Shown here: positions 37,301 through 47,383 of the stretch, piece after piece
Numbering within the stretch: position 1 is the stretch's first letter
Layout: every line of letters starts with the position of its first letter
From: Ianthella basta
Lineage: Eukaryota > Porifera > Demospongiae > Verongiida > Ianthellidae
DNA: 64,000 bases
Reading direction: 5' to 3'
Assembly: GCA_964019415.1 (NCBI GenBank)
Contig: OZ025868.1
Location: 818,501-882,500, forward strand
The notes under the pieces: generated by a model
The model's database searches: none
Seen by the model: only the letters and a program-made list of their open reading frames with translations
What the model was told of the DNA's origin: nothing
Translations under genes and position numbers: made by a program

Positions 37301-40300
37301 CTCACCAAGGAGAGGTCTGACTGTGGTGCTGTTCCACACTGTTCCAAATAGATTGGACAGACCAATTCTGAGTGAGTACTCCGTGCCAGCCTGCAGTCCC
37401 ATGATGTAGAGGAAACTGCCATTCCTCTCAACCTGGTTGGCAGGGTGGAGGGTGCCATTAACAAAGACTGTGACTTCTATTCGGTTATCTGGGTTGGCCA
37501 AGTTGAGCTGTACACCTCCACAGCACACTGGGATGTCAGTGGAGGTCAGTTCAGTGGGGGGTGCAGTGACGTTGGGAGGAACTAATGGTGTGTTAGAATG
37601 GAGAGAGAATAGGTCATGAATTGTATTCTTGCACTTTATACTTGTACAGTGAACTGTTGGGCAACTCACCAGGGATAATGAGCTGTGTGGACTGAGGGTT
37701 GCTGGTCCCAACAGAGTTGGTTGCAAAGACCATCACTGTGTGAATCTCTCCTTTGGTGAAGTTCGGCTCAAGTTGACTGACCTGTACTGACACCTGATTC
37801 TGAACTGAACTCTCAACAACACCTGTGTAGTTCACTCCTCTGATCTCAATCTGTGAGGGTTTAAATTTTTAGAGACATTAATAGTGAACTAACCCTATGT
37901 GAACAACACCAACACAAAGTGCATGACAGGTATGTATACACATGTAACACCTCCAACACACATGTACACACACATGCAATATGTACATAATGTATGGGGT
38001 AACATCCACATAAATGTATACACTCACAGTGTACAGTGTCACACTCTGTCCTCCATCTGTGAGGAGTGTGATGTCCACTTGAAATGAAAACAGACTGAGA
38101 GCCACAGCACTGACACTGTCAATGATGGGGACTGTGGAAATAACATGGGGTGTCATTTATTCATCATCAATGCTTACATGTTTATACAAAGAAATGAATG
38201 GTAAACAATGTAATGCCATTACACACCTGAGTCTGGTGTGCTGAAGGTGTTCACAGCTGAAGGGCTTGGGCCATACTCATTCATGGCCTGTACTGACCAG
38301 CTGTACTGTGTGCTGTGTTGGAGGTTGGTCAGGAGGTGGGAGGTGGAGGTGATGTTGGGGAAGCGGAGTGAGGTGGAGGTGTTGGTGAGGGTGACAATAT
38401 AGGTGAGGGGGAGGGAGGAGCCTCCGTCATCAGAGGGAGGGTTCCACTGGAGGGTGGCCGAGAAGGACGTGAGGTCTGCCACTCTTGGGTCCACTGGCAC
38501 TGTGGGAACATCTGTGTGTCAAGGTGCAACCAAGTAATACAACAAGGCTTAATCAACATCCATTCCCCAGGGCTCAAATGTATTAGATCAATTGAGTATT
38601 ATGCTACGTATTTGTATACAAACTCACCTGTTACAAAAAGGTTCTGAGTGATTGTTGCCATGCCAACAATGTTGGCCGCTTCACACGTGTACACTCCTCT
38701 ACTGCCCCTCACAACTGGGTTGATGGTGAGGACCGACCTATTCACTCCTTCTGTTACAACATCACTTCCCTTTTGGAATGTGTAATTGTACACTGCTGGG
38801 TTGCCAGCACTGGGAGTGCAGTCAAATGTAAAGGACTCATTTTGTGCAGCATTTCTTGTCACATTCTGACTTGGGGCAGTGAACTCTGGAGGGTCTGTGG
38901 TGTTGGTGCAAAGAATAACAGACTTATGATAATACAGATGCAAATACCACAGGTACGTAACAGTTTCACTTTGTGGGAGTGCATGGTAAGTAGCTCTCTT
39001 GGAAGTCACTAGCAAAAGATATTACTGCTTTTACCAAACATTTCAGCAGCTGGCTACTACCTTCTTCAGTCGATAAACACTTAAGAAGGCAGTATCCAGC
39101 TACCAAAACGTTTGGTAAAGCAATCAAATCTTTGGCTAGTGACTTCCAAGATAGCTACCAGTGACGCACCCTAGCCAGACAAGCTTCGTTAAATGTTTGT
39201 TGGACACAACTTCGTTCGCTTCACAAAGTTCATATAATTATACATATGCTACACATACAGGTCTACATACAAAGGAACAGTATGCGCAAGTGATGGATTC
39301 AGAATGCTAATGGATTATTGTGGTGAATAGTCAGTAGCCTCCAAGGGGTGCTCCAGGGACACAATGAGGACACACCACATGTGCACAAATTTCGTGTGAT
39401 ATATATTTCACAGATGTCTCTAGCCTGAGAAATTTCATGAACATATTTTTGCGAAAACCCTGTGTATATGAAGATTAGTGAAATTTCCTTTTCTGCACAA
39501 GGTACCTACACCTGCTGTCTGACATCACAGTATGATTTACTTCACTAGATTACACAAGGAGTCATATACTCAAGAATGGTGCTCTCCTGATTAACCCAGG
39601 CCCAAGAGAAGGCACCATGCATTATGCAAACCAGCACTATATCTATGTGTGCTGGATCATTCTGGCAAAACTTATAGTTAACAACTTCCAGTAGTCATCT
39701 CACACTTTCTGTTGGTGCACTCCTCAAGTGATAACCCAAACTCTTTGCTGATTGTGACAATCAGATATATACAGTAATATGTCTGCAGTGTGAGGTGACA
39801 TATTACTGGGTAACATTTCAATAACAGGGAAATGCTAGCTTACTCAACCTCAAGTGTGTTGCACTTTAGACATGGGGAATTTTGTGTTTCTACTTTAGTG
39901 AACATTCGCTAACCTGCAAAATTCTTGAAAATAAAGTTCCGCGAAAACTTTTATGTACATTTTAAGCAGAGACTACTTTCATTATAATTTTGTATGACAC
40001 TTGTACTTTAGTGGCATGGAAGTATTTGGGGGAGGGGGTGGGGGACTATGCCCCTAGCACCATGGTTCCTATGCCTACAATTGGTGTCAGCCTTCAGCCA
40101 TCAACACCTTGAACACATAAGGAGTCGTATGTGAAATCTACATGGATTATATTGGGTTTGTGAAGTAAATGGTTACAGTCCACAAACACAGAGCATTCAG
40201 AGTGTGTAAACTTAAGTACTTTACTAGTTTAGTATTTCACATAACATATGGAATGGACCACACAGTACTGCCACAAAGAATGTCTACCTAACACAACTAT

Positions 40301-41356
40301 TATACATTCAATGTGTGCCAATGCATGCACTCACAGTACACATCCACAGTCAGAGTGAAGGTGTCAGATCCTGCAACATTGCTTGCTGTAATCTGGTACA
40401 CTCCACTGTCATCACGAGTGACGTTAGCAATAGTCAAACTAGTAGCATTGACAGAGAACCTTGTGTCAGTGATGGGTACACCAATCTTGGTCAATGTAAT
40501 ATTAACAGTAGGAATTGGAGGAACAAGAGAAAGAGTGAGCATGAACTGCTCCCCTTCTGTTGGTGTTGCGGTATCAGTGGCCACAGAGAACTGAGGGGGA
40601 ACTGCAGCAGAGGGATATGTTCCATATGACAGATCCAATGAACCATACAAGTCAGTGCTATCAAGGTTTGCTACTTCATGCACCAACTTAAGGGGAGCAC
40701 AGAGCAACAGTAGCAACTTTTCAGAGGTTAACACAATTGCAAACAGACAGGTATAGCTAGTAAGCAAGTACTGCATAGTTTGCCAATGCTGCTTGAAGTA
40801 GTAGTCAAGGTTCTGCACTCAAAACATTCACTCCATTGTTTCATGCTGTCATTACACTGTACTGAGCAAACACAGCATAAAGTACAAGACTGTGTGGTAC
40901 ACTGACAAAGGCAAGGAGCATGTGACTCACACACAACAGTCAGTGTTATCACTGGAGACTCCATGGCTGTTATCAGTGAGAGACAATCGTACATGTTCCC
41001 GTTCTTTGTTCGATTCACAGGGAGGTGGAAGATACGGATCACACCATTCACTTCATTAGGAGGAGTGTTGTTTGCAAGTATAAGCTGGACACCATTCTCA
41101 CGTAGGACCAGACTATCCCCACTATTCACTCCATCAGTGCAGTTGATGGTGAGGTTGTTTCCTTCCACAGCAGTGACAACTCCCATAGGGTCGATGGTGA
41201 TTGTTTGGGCCGCTGAAACGGCCAATAAACCTACCCGAAATGACACACGGATGAAGACACGCCTTTTACTAATATGACGTGAGATCTACAGCAGAACTCA
41301 CAAGGGAGGAGAGTGAACAACGACTTCATCGCTAGCTCACAGCTGCCGTACGCCAT
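31168..41356 (-). CDS. receptor A: Ig/fibronectin-III transmembrane receptor with ITIM and ITSM tail
   Basis: Thirteen exons in phase give 2,511 nt, 836 residues, from ATG at 41356-41354 to TGA at 31170-31168. An in-frame ATG at 41329 would shorten it by nine residues. Order: short signal peptide (1-18), Ig 1 (19-112, NCTD...YDC), Ig 2 without canonical Cys (113-201), Ig 3 (202-290, FDCT...YTCEA), about four Fn3-like domains (291-671), one membrane segment of Ile/Val/Leu (about 678-704), then a basic stop KRR and a 130-residue tail. The tail has VVYADL (Tyr 777) and TIYSEV (Tyr 804), matching the ITIM and ITSM consensus patterns 27 residues apart. No kinase domain. Ig exons are phase 1-1. By analogy it would recruit SH2 phosphatases or adaptors; the ligand is unknown. 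Confidence 0.88.
31360..34099 (-). other. receptor A intron, nothing recognised
   Basis: A 2.7-kb intron bounded by a GTGAGT donor and a CCCCAG acceptor on the minus strand. No conserved exon or transposase is visible. Confidence 0.5.
34100..34253 (-). CDS. receptor A exon 12, cytoplasmic
   Basis: Residues 722-773, an acidic and proline-rich tail segment. It contains APQYEDPD and PPPAVTYKKAEE, two further tyrosines without ITIM spacing. The donor is GTGAGT. Confidence 0.85.
35184..35217 (-). CDS. receptor A exon 11, 34-nt micro-exon
   Basis: Encodes GKYKMEKKEP between a TGTAG acceptor and a GTGAGT donor. It is needed to keep frame between the membrane exon and exon 12. Confidence 0.75.
36697..36813 (-). 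CDS. receptor A exon 10, transmembrane segment
   Basis: Residues 672-710. ADNTPLIIGLVVAAV opens a hydrophobic run of about 27 residues, closed by YMKRRDT as the cytoplasmic anchor. Confidence 0.92.
36930..37226 (-). CDS. receptor A exon 9, Fn3-like domain
   Basis: Residues 573-671. TPQVTLTPTPGSL begins the domain and GTYSVTVTVTNQHGDT is its F-G strand signature. Phase 1-1. Confidence 0.88.
37306..37581 (-). CDS. receptor A exon 8, Fn3-like domain
   Basis: Residues 481-572. PPNVTAPPTEL opens it and AGTEYSLRIGLSNLFGT is the Fn3 F-strand pattern. N-glycosylation sequons are present (NGT, NGS, NST). Confidence 0.88.
37670..37850 (-). CDS. receptor A exon 7, second half of an Fn3-like domain
   Basis: Residues 421-480, starting IEIRGVNYTG and containing HTVMVFATNSVGTSNPQ. 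It joins exon 6 in phase 0, so this Fn3 domain is split by an intron. Confidence 0.88.
38028..38131 (-). CDS. receptor A exon 6, first half of an Fn3-like domain
   Basis: Residues 386-420, PIIDSVSAVAL to GGQSVTLYT. The end is phase 0 at a GTGAGT donor. Confidence 0.85.
38227..38511 (-). CDS. receptor A exon 5, Fn3 domain
   Basis: Residues 291-385. Clear Fn3: SFSATLQWNPPSDDGGS, LTYIVTL and TQYSWSVQAMNEYGPS. Phase 1-1. Confidence 0.92.
38628..38894 (-). CDS. receptor A exon 4, Ig domain 3
   Basis: Residues 202-290. ESFTFDCTPSAGNP and GVYTCEAANIVG supply the two Ig cysteines. Phase 1-1. Confidence 0.92.
38990..39158. repeat. foldback hairpin element in receptor A intron
   Basis: Arms of about 76 bp (38990-39066 and 39083-39158) are near-perfect inverted copies separated by 16 bp. 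Both carry TCTTGGAAGTCACTAGC and a TTTACCAAAC block. Confidence 0.9.
39159..40334. other. receptor A intron, nothing recognised
   Basis: The rest of the intron between the two Ig exons. No additional Ig exon could be found, and the phases of the flanking exons match without one. Confidence 0.5.
40335..40601 (-). CDS. receptor A exon 3, Ig-like domain 2
   Basis: Residues 113-201. ATDTATPTEGEQF starts it and DDSGVYQITASNVAG is the Ig F-strand signature, but the expected Cys positions are Leu and Ile. Closely similar to receptor B exon 3. Confidence 0.92.
40931..41212 (-). CDS. receptor A exon 2, Ig domain 1
   Basis: Residues 19-112. EGNNLTINCTDG and GNMYDCLSL give the Ig cysteine pair. The donor GTGAGT at 40930-40925 keeps phase 1. 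Confidence 0.9.
41302..41356 (-). CDS. receptor A exon 1, signal peptide
   Basis: MAYGSCELAMKSLFTLLP, ending in phase 1 at a GTGAGT donor. The upstream ATG (41354-41356) is chosen because it gives a slightly longer leader. The inner ATG at 41329 starts MKSLFTLLP, an equally possible short signal sequence. Confidence 0.7.
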
Positions 41357-41375
41357 CCCACTGCGTTCTTTTCAA

Positions 41376-41430
41376 TGCTGCTTCCGGTCGAGCCGTTCCT
41401 ATTCCGCCCCTCCCAATTATAAAATGGCGG
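41376..41430 (-). promoter_or_regulatory. receptor A proximal promoter
   Basis: Read on the minus strand: an ATTGG (inverted CCAAT) at 41413-41417, a GGGGCGG box at 41404-41410 and an ACCGGAAG ETS-like site at 41381-41388, all within 80 bp of the start codon. Inferred from motifs only. Confidence 0.45.
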
Positions 41431-41458
41431 AATGGACCGGGTTCGAGTCTACCTCACC

Positions 41459-42340
41459 CCGGGGGGGGGGGGTCGGTCTAGTCTCGCGTAGCCCAGACCG
41501 CTTCTCCCCTCCATTTTTAATTAATGACGTCATAGGTCGGGGATAATATGCGCGCGGAGAAATAGGGTCTGGAAGCGAGACTAGGGTCGGTCAAGGTCAC
41601 GTGTGTCCGCAAAATGGCCGACGCGGCTGCTCTTTACTGTGTATTTTACCTATACTAGCTAAGAGCAGACATATTTCGAGAAACACGTCGCATCGCTTGT
41701 TTCTTTGCTTCTGAGCATACAGTTGGACAAGGGCTATCAGAAAATGGACCCTTCCCCGCCCTTCCCCAACATCTAGGTAGGTTTTGCGAGCATTTTCCAA
41801 CACTGGTGTACGAGTGTTCGCTGATGCTGGCCACGAGGCAGATGGAGCCTAATCTGGAGTACTGAGCAAGTGCTCCTGTGGAAGTGACTCCTTGGCTGGT
41901 AGCTGGTAGCGATTCCTCATTGATCACTTCAGGACTGACAGTCTGTAAGACTGATAGGTTGACTGCAATGGGAGTGCAATCGGCAGCCACGTCCATGCAA
42001 TCGTCTTGGTTCTGTACACGATTTGTCACATTCGATAGCAGGGATGCTAGAAATGGCTTAAGCGTGCTGGCAATCCTCAAGAAACGCTGCGATAACTTGC
42101 AAAACTAAATCGTGAAAGCGGTCAGACAATTAAGCCCAATCCACCATATGGCTCCTTGGCTACGTAGGTACGGGTCATACCAGGGGCGCGAATGCAGTAC
42201 AAGGCCCTGCCATGGCTCAGGGTATGCACATTCGGCCTTGGAGCACAGCCAGCTAACATATGGAGACGCGATTGGAATGTCAGGAATGCAATTATTGAGG
42301 TGCGGGTATTGCGCAATCCCGGGACCTTGTCCGACCCCCC
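41459..42340. mobile_element. TIR element A (GGGGGGTCGG ends), interrupted by a MITE
   Basis: Ends are a poly-G run leading to GGTCGGTCAAGG and, at 42326-42340, CTTGTCCGACCCCCC; the latter is the reverse complement of GGGGGGTCGGACAAG. The body from 41585 is about 750 bp and nearly identical to 46632-47383 (offset 5,050). A small MITE (41478-41584) splits its left end. Minus-strand frames (41655-42080) are open but unrecognised. Confidence 0.75.
41478..41584. mobile_element. 107-bp MITE, CTAGTCTCG ends, 7-bp TSD
   Basis: Starts CTAGTCTCGCG and ends GCGAGACTAG, with further imperfect inverted similarity inside. It is flanked on both sides by GGTCGGT (41471-41477 and 41585-41591), a 7-bp target-site duplication. 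It contains TGACGTCA at 41525-41532. Confidence 0.85.
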
Positions 42341-42375
42341 TCACCCATCCCAGGACCCCTTGAAAAGGTTCCCCC

Positions 42376-42403
42376 GGTCCAAATATTTCGAAATATTTGG
42401 ACC
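42376..42403. repeat. 28-bp perfect palindrome
   Basis: GGTCCAAATATTTC joined directly to its reverse complement and bordered by C runs on both sides. It could be two abutting TIR ends. Confidence 0.8.
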
Positions 42404-43818
42404 CCCAACCCCACTACTCTTATGAAAGGGTTGTATTCTGCATGTTAGGTCTGAATGGTAGGCTTTGAGACCGAACTACCACTCTTGTGCAGAGGCCACT
42501 ACTCTGAACCTCCCTCTCTGCCCCTGAATGAAGACTTCTTCCTTCTCTACGGCTCGCGCTAGTGCTTTCTTCCGAACTGATCGCTTTCGTACTTCTCTAG
42601 ACCGTATTCAGCGTACCTACCCGCGCGATTGCGTAAGGGGTAAAGTAATCGGTTCTGTCGTTGTTGTCGTCGTCGACACAAATTTCGGCGTATCTCAACA
42701 TCAAGGCACCTGCGCTACTTGCAAGCGCCACGTAGGGGTTGCCACTGGTGTAAAAAATGGCTCCGGCTCCTTCAAATCTATTAAATACCACTGGTGTTTG
42801 CAGCATTTGCCGACTAAGTGATGCTTTCTGTGGGCCACCGTTTTGCGGCGCCCGATATCAGACGACACGCTCGTGATGTCTATTTAGGAATGTGCCCGGT
42901 TCAAAATGGCGTCTCCTATCTTAATGTATTAGGCCCTTTCATTTCATTTCATTTCAAGGATTATTATACTGGAGGTCCACTTAGCCCAGAGGGCTACTTT
43001 ACAGGGAGCCCAGTTAACATATGATTACATGTAACTAATTCAAGGAATAAAAGTGCAAGGATGGGAAAACTGAAGAGTAATGGAACGAGATGAGCACATA
43101 TACATAATTTATGTAGTTATTATGCATATGTGCTCATCTCATTCATCAAGAATCAGTGGCAAGGGTTGAAAATGGTTGCAATCATCCATGGCTTCTAATG
43201 AAATACTGAAACTACATCTAATAATCCTTACATGGCATCTATTATTGCCATGTTATGCCGACTGTTACACTGTTGAATCACTTTGTTTCCAGTTAGACAT
43301 GCTTCAAACCAAGGCGGTGCATGGAGGCACATCCTTTCTCTTCGAGCTTTGAAGTTGGATACCTTTGCCACTATTGATGAAATCCTGTAGCTTTGCATTG
43401 TACATATACATGCTTGCTCTACTGCATTCCCCTATTTTGAACTAACTGAAACTAACTGGCTAATCATGTTCAGTTGTGATCACTTTTTCTATCTCCACAT
43501 GAAGAGCTCCTACTGCTGGATACTCCCCACAGTAAATAGACTGCATAATATGCACTTAGTATGAGGTGGTGACAATGCGTTGAGGAGGTGGGAGCTCTGG
43601 CACGTACACCAGCCTTATTCCAGCAGTGGAGAATCCCGTATATCCCGGAAGTTCCACTTCGTCTTGAATCTTTCTTCGTCGGCCATTTTTACGAGACACA
43701 GCCCGCCCTTCAGCGAAACTAGCCAAACGGCAGTGGCTAAGAACAATTAAAGGCCATGTATAGGCTTCTTTTGATGTATTAACGACGGCAGCGTACCCAA
43801 AGGCAACCTGGAGTGCAT
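42404..43818. other. intergenic, unclassified repeats
   Basis: Short frames at 42528-42821 (+) and 43556-43846 (-) have no recognisable domain. A 54-bp inverted repeat lies at 43088-43141, with arms built on GAGATGAGCACATAT. Confidence 0.45.
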
Positions 43819-44060
43819 GTAAGGTAAACCGGGGTAATTTCGTCACTAGGGTAATTCCGTCTCAAAGGTTTTGTCTCGCCTCTTGTTCCTTGGCTGTGGG
43901 CTTTTAGCTCACCACAACACAGCTGTTTTACAACCAATCCACTGTGCTGTCTAAACGTAAACGGGTGTGAGCGCGCTCCTTCTCGATAAGTAGTGGTAGA
44001 CTCACACGACGGAATTACCCCGCTCTGAAATGGTGACGGAATTACCGCGGTTTACCTTAA
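43819..44060. mobile_element. MITE with TAAGGTAAACC ends
   Basis: Inverted ends read AAGGTAAACCGGGGTAATTTCG (left) and, complemented, AAGGTAAACCGCGGTAATTC (right). A GGTAATTCCGTC subrepeat occurs twice near each end. About 240 bp with no coding capacity. Confidence 0.8.
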
Positions 44061-44950
44061 GAGAAAAGCGTCATAGGCTGCTCTTACCCCATTTGTTCTT
44101 TTCAGACTAGTGTATAAAAATTCCTTCAGAATTAAAAGGGATTTAGGAATGGCCAGCAGAACAAGTATTTCGAGTTAAAAAACTCGTGGGGCGCCAGGGC
44201 GCCCCTGAACCTCGAACTACTTGCTAGCAATTTTCCCATGTACGTTCAGTAAATTAGATAGTTGGGGGTACAGTATTGTTGTTGGCCTGAAAGATACATC
44301 AAGACACACTAGACCGTTGGGTTTGCAAGAGTTTCAAGTCTCCAGAGCAGCCAGTCATATCCAGTGAAAGCATCCCTACCTAACTGTCAAATGTTTGCCT
44401 ACTGCTTTTTTTTTTTTTAATCTATATGACATTCTGAATGAGCAATTGTTACTTTGTGCCTGGAGGAGGAGTGTGCTGGCTAAAAGGCTACCCTATGATG
44501 ACTATATGAGCGAATCATGGCTATAATTATGTGTCATGACTCGCTGGTCCTCCATTATTGGCCTATGGGTCACTAGACTTCTGTTGTATTTAGGGCTGTA
44601 CCTCGCAGAAAAACAGTTAAGTAAGCTTCCTACCACAATAATATTACTTAAACATGTTCTAGAAAAACTTTGCGTTCTTTGGATACACGGCGAAATCTAA
44701 AGAAAGATGGTTTTGAGCCTAGCAAACAGAAAGCGTCGAGCGCGCGGCCATTTTACAATGTCCGTCAGTGATAATTGGAGCTGTATCTCGCAGAAGAGAC
44801 GTTCCTTAGGCTTTTTATTAGTATCACTCTATTAACACATGTTTATGACCACATTTCGTTCGATTCAAACACGGCGAAACGTCATTAGAGAGGATTTAAA
44901 GCTTTGTAAAGATTGACGTGAGCGCCGCCATTTGCAAAATGACAGAAATA
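44061..44950. other. intergenic, nothing recognised
   Basis: Contains a GC-rich hairpin GGGGCGCC-AGG-GCGCCCC near 44190 and a poly-T tract near 44407. No exon seen. Confidence 0.45.
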
Positions 44951-45360
44951 TCTATATATATAATTCAGTTCGTTTGTTTGTTTGTTTGTCTGTTCGTTCG
45001 CGATTCGGGCAAAATCTACTGCACAGAACGCCACCAAACTCTCAGGGATTATAAAGTGGGGCTCTGTGAGTGTCCTCCACGGCTTGAAATTGCCCGTCTT
45101 GCAGTTCTTAAAGAGATATCCTCCTATTTCCGGTTTTTTGTTCGCGGCTGGCGGCCATTTTATTAACTATCGCTCCATTGACTTCCGGTTGTCGGACGGT
45201 TTGATTCGCTGTCGTTCAACGATCGACTTTAAACTCGGCCGTCGTTATAGCAGCTACCTTCCGTTGTTACCAGCTGACATACGTCAAAACTGGCTGGGGC
45301 CGACTCGCTGTTGTGCGACTCGCCATAGCAGAAGCCCGCCGAAGGCGGGCGCCCTGCTAG
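44951..45360 (+). mobile_element. non-autonomous Helitron, copy 1 (410 bp)
   Basis: Begins TCTATATATA after an A and ends CTAG before a T, with hairpin GCCCGCC-GAA-GGCGGGC a few bases upstream of the end. These are the Helitron rules: 5' TC, a 3' hairpin then CTRR, insertion between A and T. No Rep/helicase. A second copy is at 56866-57270. Confidence 0.85.
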
Positions 45361-46382
45361 TATATATATATATGTATACGAACATGAAGCCATACGAAGA
45401 CCTAAATCTGAAAACAATATAGGGGCGCCTTCGGCGCCCCAAAAAGCATAGAAACAAGCGACGGTAACTCAACACCGTGGTGAATCACATTGCCTTGAAG
45501 TTTGCTATGCATTCCTAATTTCCTTGTACAGCTACGTGGAACCAAATGTTTAGCTAGCTAGTCCCATGTAGCTAGATTAGCTGGTCATGTCGGTATTCTT
45601 GTGGGCAATGTTCTTGCTAGCTGTTTGCCATGAGCGAAGGGAGGGAGGGGAAAAGTTTGCAGTTCTCTCTCTTGTAGTGCGATGGGGAGTTCCAAGAACA
45701 GGGGTCTTTAGTGAGGCATGTGATTGCAAGTGGGTGTGGGACTCCGCGCATTAACTGCATTTAATTGCATTAAACTACCTACATGTACTACTGTAGTACA
45801 GTGGCTTCAGGGTTTCTAGAGAGATCAAGTACAGAACGCAGAAGTCAATTGGAACTAGAAACCCTGAAGCCACTGTAGTCTCACGCAGGAGGGTGGCCAC
45901 GTATCACGTGACCATGGTCGGGAAGCATGCGCGTAGCCAATTTTTACACACACACACTGTAATATTCTGTACTGTAGGGTGACCCTCGCTTTCTCACTCG
46001 AGCTTGCAGGTATCTGCATACATTGCACACCATTCGAATGCGCTGCTGAAGCAGAATCTGAAATTAATTCTACTCTTCTCATACCCCTATGTTGCTGAGG
46101 AGGTAGACGGCGAAGAAAAAGGGAGCTTCTTCATGTGCAAGCAAAGATAGCAGGAAGCACGGGGAAGGTGTGCAAAACTGGTCACCCCTTCTGCAGGGAT
46201 GACACGTAAGAAACTGCCAACTTACTCCTTTCCTGGTCGCTTGCAGCCATCGTGCAACATACTGTGTAGTATTTACGTGACGTCATTAATGGATCAGAAT
46301 CAATCAGAATCTGGCCAACCTCCTCCATAGACACTGGAGTTCCCTCATTTGTCTATGCCTCCTCTGATCTCATGCTCACACA
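45361..46382. other. intergenic, small inverted repeats
   Basis: A GGGGCGCC-TTC-GGCGCCCC hairpin near 45422. A 23-bp perfect inverted repeat has arms at 45797-45819 and 45855-45877 (GTGGCTTCAGGGTTTCTAG core). No gene seen. Confidence 0.5.
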
Positions 46383-46621
46383 CTAGTCTCGTCCCCAGCC
46401 ACTGCCGGGCACTTTTTAAGTAATAATCATTTTTATTAATCAGGCACACATGCACACTGCCTGTGATACAGTTTACATAAACCATGCAAAACGTACTCAT
46501 TACATAAGGGGGGGGGGGGGGGGGGGGGTTATGGATGACCATTCAGATTATGCAGAGTTATCTGGTCATTTGCCGGGCCATTGCAAAATGGCCGCCGGAA
46601 GTGGGCTGGGGATGTGACTAC
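46383..46621. mobile_element. CTAGTCTCG-family MITE, degenerate
   Basis: The left end reads CTAGTCTCGTCCCCAGCC. The right end, complemented, reads GTAGTCACATCCCCAGCC and continues with CACTTCCGG. It holds a 21-base G run (46508-46528). It lies directly beside TIR element B. Confidence 0.65.
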
Positions 46622-46631
46622 TCACTAGCAG

Positions 46632-47383
46632 GGGGGTCGGTCAAGGTCACGTGTGTCCGCAAAATGGCCGACGCGGCTGCTCTTTACTGTGTATTTTACC
46701 TATACTAGCTAAGAGCAGACATATTTCGAGAAACACGTCGCATCGCTTGTTTCTTTGCTTCTGAGCACACAGTTGGACAAGGGCTATCAGAAAATGGACC
46801 CTTCCCCGCCCTTCCCCAGCATCTAGGTAAGTTTTGCGAGCATTTTCCAACACCGGTGTACGAGTGTTTGCTGATGCTGGCTACGAGGCAGATTGATCCT
46901 AATCTGGAGTACTGAGCAAGTGCTCCTGTGGAAGTGACTCCTTAGAAGCTGGTAGCGAGTACTCATTGATCACTTCAGGACTGCAAGACTGATAGGTTGA
47001 CTGCTTCTGCAAAGGGAGTGCAATCGGCAGCCACGTCCTTGCAATTGTCTTGGTTCTGTACACAATTTGTCACATTCGATAGCAGGGATGCTAGAAATGG
47101 CTTAAGCGTGCTGGCAATCCTCAAGAAACGCTGCGATAACTTGCAAAACTAAATCGTGAAAGCGGTCAGACAATTAAGCCTAATCCACCGTATAGCTCCT
47201 TGGATACGTACGTACGGGTCATACCAGGGGCGCGAATGCAGTACAAGGCCCTGCCATGGCTCAGGGTATGAACATTCGGCCTTGGAGCACAGTCAGCTAA
47301 CATATGGAAACGCGATTGGAATGTCAGGAATGCAATTATTGGGGTGCTGGTATTGCGCAATCCCAAGACTTGTCCGACCCCCC
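46632..47383. mobile_element. TIR element B (GGGGGGTCGG ends)
   Basis: Starts GGGGGGTCGGTCAAGG and ends CTTGTCCGACCCCCC, a 15-bp TIR with one mismatch. The body is a close copy of element A (41585-42340) with scattered substitutions and small indels. The transposase is not recognised, so it is probably non-autonomous. Confidence 0.8.
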
